Part shown: in pieces, positions 61,839-64,000 of the stretch
How positions within the stretch are numbered: the first letter of the stretch is position 1
Layout: the number at the start of each line of letters is the position of its first letter
Assembly (NCBI RefSeq): GCF_021698975.1
Contig: NZ_SSXA01000011.1
Location: 21,974-85,973, forward strand
Direction of reading: 5' to 3'
Source of the DNA: Blastococcus sp. KM273128
Lineage (GTDB): Bacteria; Actinomycetota; Actinomycetes; Mycobacteriales; Geodermatophilaceae
Length of the DNA: 64,000 bases
Notes under the pieces: model-generated
Seen by the model: the letters and a program-made list of their open reading frames with translations, nothing else
The model's database searches: none
Told to the model about the DNA's origin: nothing
Position numbers and translations under genes: made by a program

Positions 61839-62639
61839 ATGACCCGAGCCACAGTAGGGAGCCGTGAAGGTGACGTCAACCACATGAGGTCGGTATCGGT
61901 CGCACTCGCCGTGCTGGAGGCCGTGTCGGAGCGACAACCCGTCGGGGTCAGCGAGTTGTCCCGGGCCATGGCCCTGCCGAAGTCCACGACGCAACGGATG
62001 CTGCTGACGCTCGGGGAACTGGGGTGGATCCGGGCCGGCGGGGAGGAGCCGACCCGGTGGTCGCTCACCGCCAAGGCGATGGCGATCGGCTCCCGCCACC
62101 GCGGTGACGAGGAGATCCGGCGGATCGCGCTGCCGGCGATGCACCGGCTGTCCGCGGCGACCGGGGAGACGGTCCACCTGTCGGTCCCCGACGAGCGGCG
62201 GGTCGTCCTCCTGGAGAAGATCGAGGGCCTCCACCCCGTGCGGACGAACGCCGTCGTCGGGCACGGCGCCCCCATGCACACGACCGCATCGGGCAAGGCG
62301 CTGCTCGCCGCCATGCCGGAAGCCCAGGCCGCAGCGCTGCTCCGCGCGGCGCCGCTCGAGGCCCTCACCCCGCACACGGACACCGACGCCGACGCCCTGC
62401 TACGGGAGCTGGAGCAGGTGCGGCGGCAGGGCTATGCGGTCACCGTCGGCACGCGGCACCCGGACATCGCGGCCGTGGGCGCAGCGATCCTCGGGACTTC
62501 GGGGCGACCGGTGGCCACCTTGAGCCTGTCCCTGCCGGCGCAGCGGCTGCCGCGGCGCCTGTGGCCCGTCTACGGCGAGCAGGTCGCCCGCGCCGCGGAG
62601 GAGTGCAGCCGGGAACTCGGTGGTGAGCGTCCCGCCTGA
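61839..62639 (+). CDS. IclR-family transcriptional regulator
   Basis: 266 residues. A winged helix covers residues ~16-75: SVSVALAVLEAVSERQPVGVSELSRAMALPKSTTQRMLLTLGELGWI. The effector domain has HLSVPDERRVVLLEKIEG, HTTASGKALLAAM and a C-terminal GRPVATLSLSLPAQRL. IclR proteins usually sense an aromatic or small-acid intermediate and repress or activate a divergent catabolic operon. Start at ATG 61839 leaves four bases after the operator; ATG 61884 is an alternative. It probably controls the divergent CoA-transferase/ABC operon through the twin palindrome. Confidence 0.88.
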   Translation: MTRATVGSREGDVNHMRSVSVALAVLEAVSERQPVGVSELSRAMALPKSTTQRMLLTLGELGWIRAGGEEPTRWSLTAKAMAIGSRHRGDEEIRRIALPAMHRLSAATGETVHLSVPDERRVVLLEKIEGLHPVRTNAVVGHGAPMHTTASGKALLAAMPEAQAAALLRAAPLEALTPHTDTDADALLRELEQVRRQGYAVTVGTRHPDIAAVGAAILGTSGRPVATLSLSLPAQRLPRRLWPVYGEQVARAAEECSRELGGERPA

Positions 62640-62642
62640 CCG

Positions 62643-63695
62643 TCAGGGCCGGCGGCGCAGCCGCCCGGTCAGCCAGACCACGAGGGTGGCGACGGTGGCG
62701 GCGATCAGCGCCGCGGCGATCGGCGAGCGGTCGGAACTGGTGGTCAGCTCGGCGAAGGACGGCAACGGTGATCCAGCGGATGCCGGGCCCGCCGCAGCGG
62801 TTTCGGCCGGCAGAGGCACCACGGTGACGGCGCTGGGCAGGCCCTCGCTGGCGACCACCAGCGCCTGGCTGTCGGCGGTGAAGCTGATGGCCTCGCCCTG
62901 CGGGGACTCCGGCAGCGCCACCCGCACCGGCTCCCCGGCCAGCGCGCCGACGACGTCGGACCCGGCGAGCGGCCAGACGTAGGCGTCGGTGTAGGTGCGC
63001 AGCGCCAGGGCGCTGCCGTCCGCGGCGACCGCGCCGCCGGTGATCAGCAGCTGGCCGGCCCGGCCCACCGGCCCGCCCGGTGTCCCGGTCAGCGTGACGT
63101 TCACCGTGCCCACCCGCTCCAGCGGCACCGTGCCGCCGTCCACCAGCACCGCGGCGGGCCGGTAGACGCCGCTGGACCCGAGGACCTCCTTGGTGACCAG
63201 GTAGGGGGTGCCGTCCGGCGCCAGGAGGAGCGCCTCGGCGTCGTGCGCGCCGTCCGGGTAGGTCAGCCGGTGCAGCGCCGCCGTGCCGTCGGGCCGCAGG
63301 ACGTGCAGGGCCACCGTCGGGCGGACGTCGCCGTTGTCCCCGGTGTCGGCCACCCAGACGCTCCCGTCGGGCCCAACGCCGAGGTCCTCGGGGTCGAACG
63401 GGTCCGCTGCCGCGGTCTGGACGTCGACCACCGCACACGAGGAGTCGAGCCCGTGGACCGCCACCTGGTCGCCGCCGTCGTTCAGGGCGAGCAGCTGCTC
63501 CCCCACGACGACCAGCCCGGAGAGCTCGGCGAGCCGTGGGTCGGTGATCGAGCACCGGACCTCCGGCGCGGGAGCCGCCACCTCCGCGAGAGCCGGGACG
63601 GGGGCGAGCACGACCGCCCCGCCCACCAGGGCGCTCGTGGCGACGGCCCGGCACCGCCGGGCGCGGTCAGGAACCGGGACGGCCTGCTCGGGCAC
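62643..63695 (-). CDS. secreted, membrane-anchored beta-propeller-like protein
   Basis: 350 residues. A signal peptide ends near ALA, then about 290 residues contain strand-rich repeats (LAELSGLVVVGEQLLALNDGGDQVAVHGLD, PEDLGVGPDGSVWVADTGDNGDVR, DAEALLLAPDGTPYLVTKE). These resemble a WD/NHL-like propeller with GPDGSVWVADTGDN turns. A C-terminal helix (IAAALIAATVATLVVWL) with basic tail RLRRRP suggests a membrane anchor with the propeller outside. Function unknown. GTG 63695 overlaps the PAP2 stop by 29 bp. Confidence 0.68.
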   Translation of the reverse strand: MPEQAVPVPDRARRCRAVATSALVGGAVVLAPVPALAEVAAPAPEVRCSITDPRLAELSGLVVVGEQLLALNDGGDQVAVHGLDSSCAVVDVQTAAADPFDPEDLGVGPDGSVWVADTGDNGDVRPTVALHVLRPDGTAALHRLTYPDGAHDAEALLLAPDGTPYLVTKEVLGSSGVYRPAAVLVDGGTVPLERVGTVNVTLTGTPGGPVGRAGQLLITGGAVAADGSALALRTYTDAYVWPLAGSDVVGALAGEPVRVALPESPQGEAISFTADSQALVVASEGLPSAVTVVPLPAETAAAGPASAGSPLPSFAELTTSSDRSPIAAALIAATVATLVVWLTGRLRRRP

Positions 63696-64000
63696 GTACC
63701 CAGCGTGACAGAACCAACTCGTCCAGTGCATGAACCACGCCCAACAGGACGATGCCCACGGCGGCGCCGACGAGCGCGTCGCTGACCCAGTGGAAGTCCA
63801 GCGACACCATGGCCACGCCGGTGGCGACCGGTCCGACGACGCTCAGCCACCAGAAGGTCCGCTGCACCGACGGGGGCAAGCCGTACTCGACGGCCTGCCA
63901 CCGGGCCACGCCCCACATGAGCACGGCGTTCGCGACGTGGCCGGAGGGGAACGAGACGCCGTCGGAGTGGAAGAAGTAGGAACCGGGGAATGCAGGAGCC
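63667..64000 (-). CDS. PAP2-family phosphatase, 5' end beyond the window
   Basis: The C-terminal part of a type 2 phosphatidic-acid phosphatase-like membrane protein. Visible are FPSGHVANAVLMWG (motif 2, PSGH) and VSLDFHWVSDALVGAAVG (motif 3, His-x3-Asp region), with hydrophobic helices between. The KxxxxxxRP motif 1 lies outside the window, so the frame is open to the edge and the start is not seen. Such enzymes remove phosphate from lipid phosphates at the membrane. It overlaps the next gene by 29 bp, suggesting an operon. Confidence 0.8.
   Translation of the reverse strand, partial: APAFPGSYFFHSDGVSFPSGHVANAVLMWGVARWQAVEYGLPPSVQRTFWWLSVVGPVATGVAMVSLDFHWVSDALVGAAVGIVLLGVVHALDELVLSRWVRARAGRPGS

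Overview
The window is very GC-rich, with codon third positions almost all G or C, many GTG starts and tightly packed operons. A mycothiol-era actinobacterial gene set (class II ribonucleotide reductase with NrdR, an actinobacterial-type LexA with TCGAAC-N4-GTTCGA boxes, WXG100-type proteins, ACR3 arsenic efflux, a NhaA-DsbA fusion) points to a soil or desert actinobacterium. Geodermatophilaceae (Blastococcus, Geodermatophilus, Modestobacter) is my best guess; this is an inference from style, not a database match.

Left part (1-29.6 kb) is chromosomal backbone. It holds an alpha/beta hydrolase, a type II NADH dehydrogenase, a DUF2254 membrane protein, an erythromycin-esterase-like protein with a GCS2-type carboxylate-amine ligase, a GGDEF diguanylate cyclase, an SDR, a CAP lipoprotein, a YihY-type membrane protein and a DinB protein. 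An arsenic locus follows (arsI diverging from arsR-acr3-arsC). Next come a PilZ-containing cellulose-synthase-like glycosyltransferase, a four-gene WXG100-type operon, an aldo/keto reductase, NagB, a GH26-like lipoprotein, a PQ-loop transporter, a serine hydrolase, a DUF817 protein, an MBL hydrolase and NhaA-DsbA.

Centre (29,814-49,150) is a 19.3 kb Tn7/Mu-like transposon whose two ends I could define from the sequence: 5'-TGT...ACA-3' termini, repeated GGCCA-N3-AATGTCC motifs at both ends, and a perfect 5-bp target duplication TCAGC. The insertion lies exactly at the stop codon of the ribonucleotide reductase gene nrdJ, which stays intact. The core operon (40,298-47,264, all + strand, nearly every junction a 1-4 bp overlap) encodes, in order: a Pro-rich protein ending in glycine, an E2-E1 (ubiquitin-conjugation-like, Cap2-like) fusion with a frameshift in its linker, a TnsA-like PD-(D/E)XK nuclease, a DDE transposase (TnsB-like), an AAA ATPase (TnsC-like), an ATPase-like protein lacking a P-loop, and an XRE regulator. 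No TniQ/TnsD is visible, so how nrdJ is chosen is an open question. Cargo includes a complete type I Wadjet system (jetABCD), two zinc-finger proteins (one with five ~33-residue repeats), two small unknown ORFs and an AAA-TOPRIM (OLD-like) protein. Strong hairpins sit just inside both ends.

Right part (49.2-64 kb) returns to backbone: nrdJ and nrdR with putative NrdR boxes, an unknown protein, a LysM protein diverging from lexA across two SOS boxes, then a catabolic cluster of CoA-transferase, ABC ATPase, solute-binding lipoprotein, fused permease and enoyl-CoA hydratase diverging from an IclR regulator across a twin palindromic operator. The window ends with a beta-propeller-like membrane-anchored protein and a partial PAP2 phosphatase.
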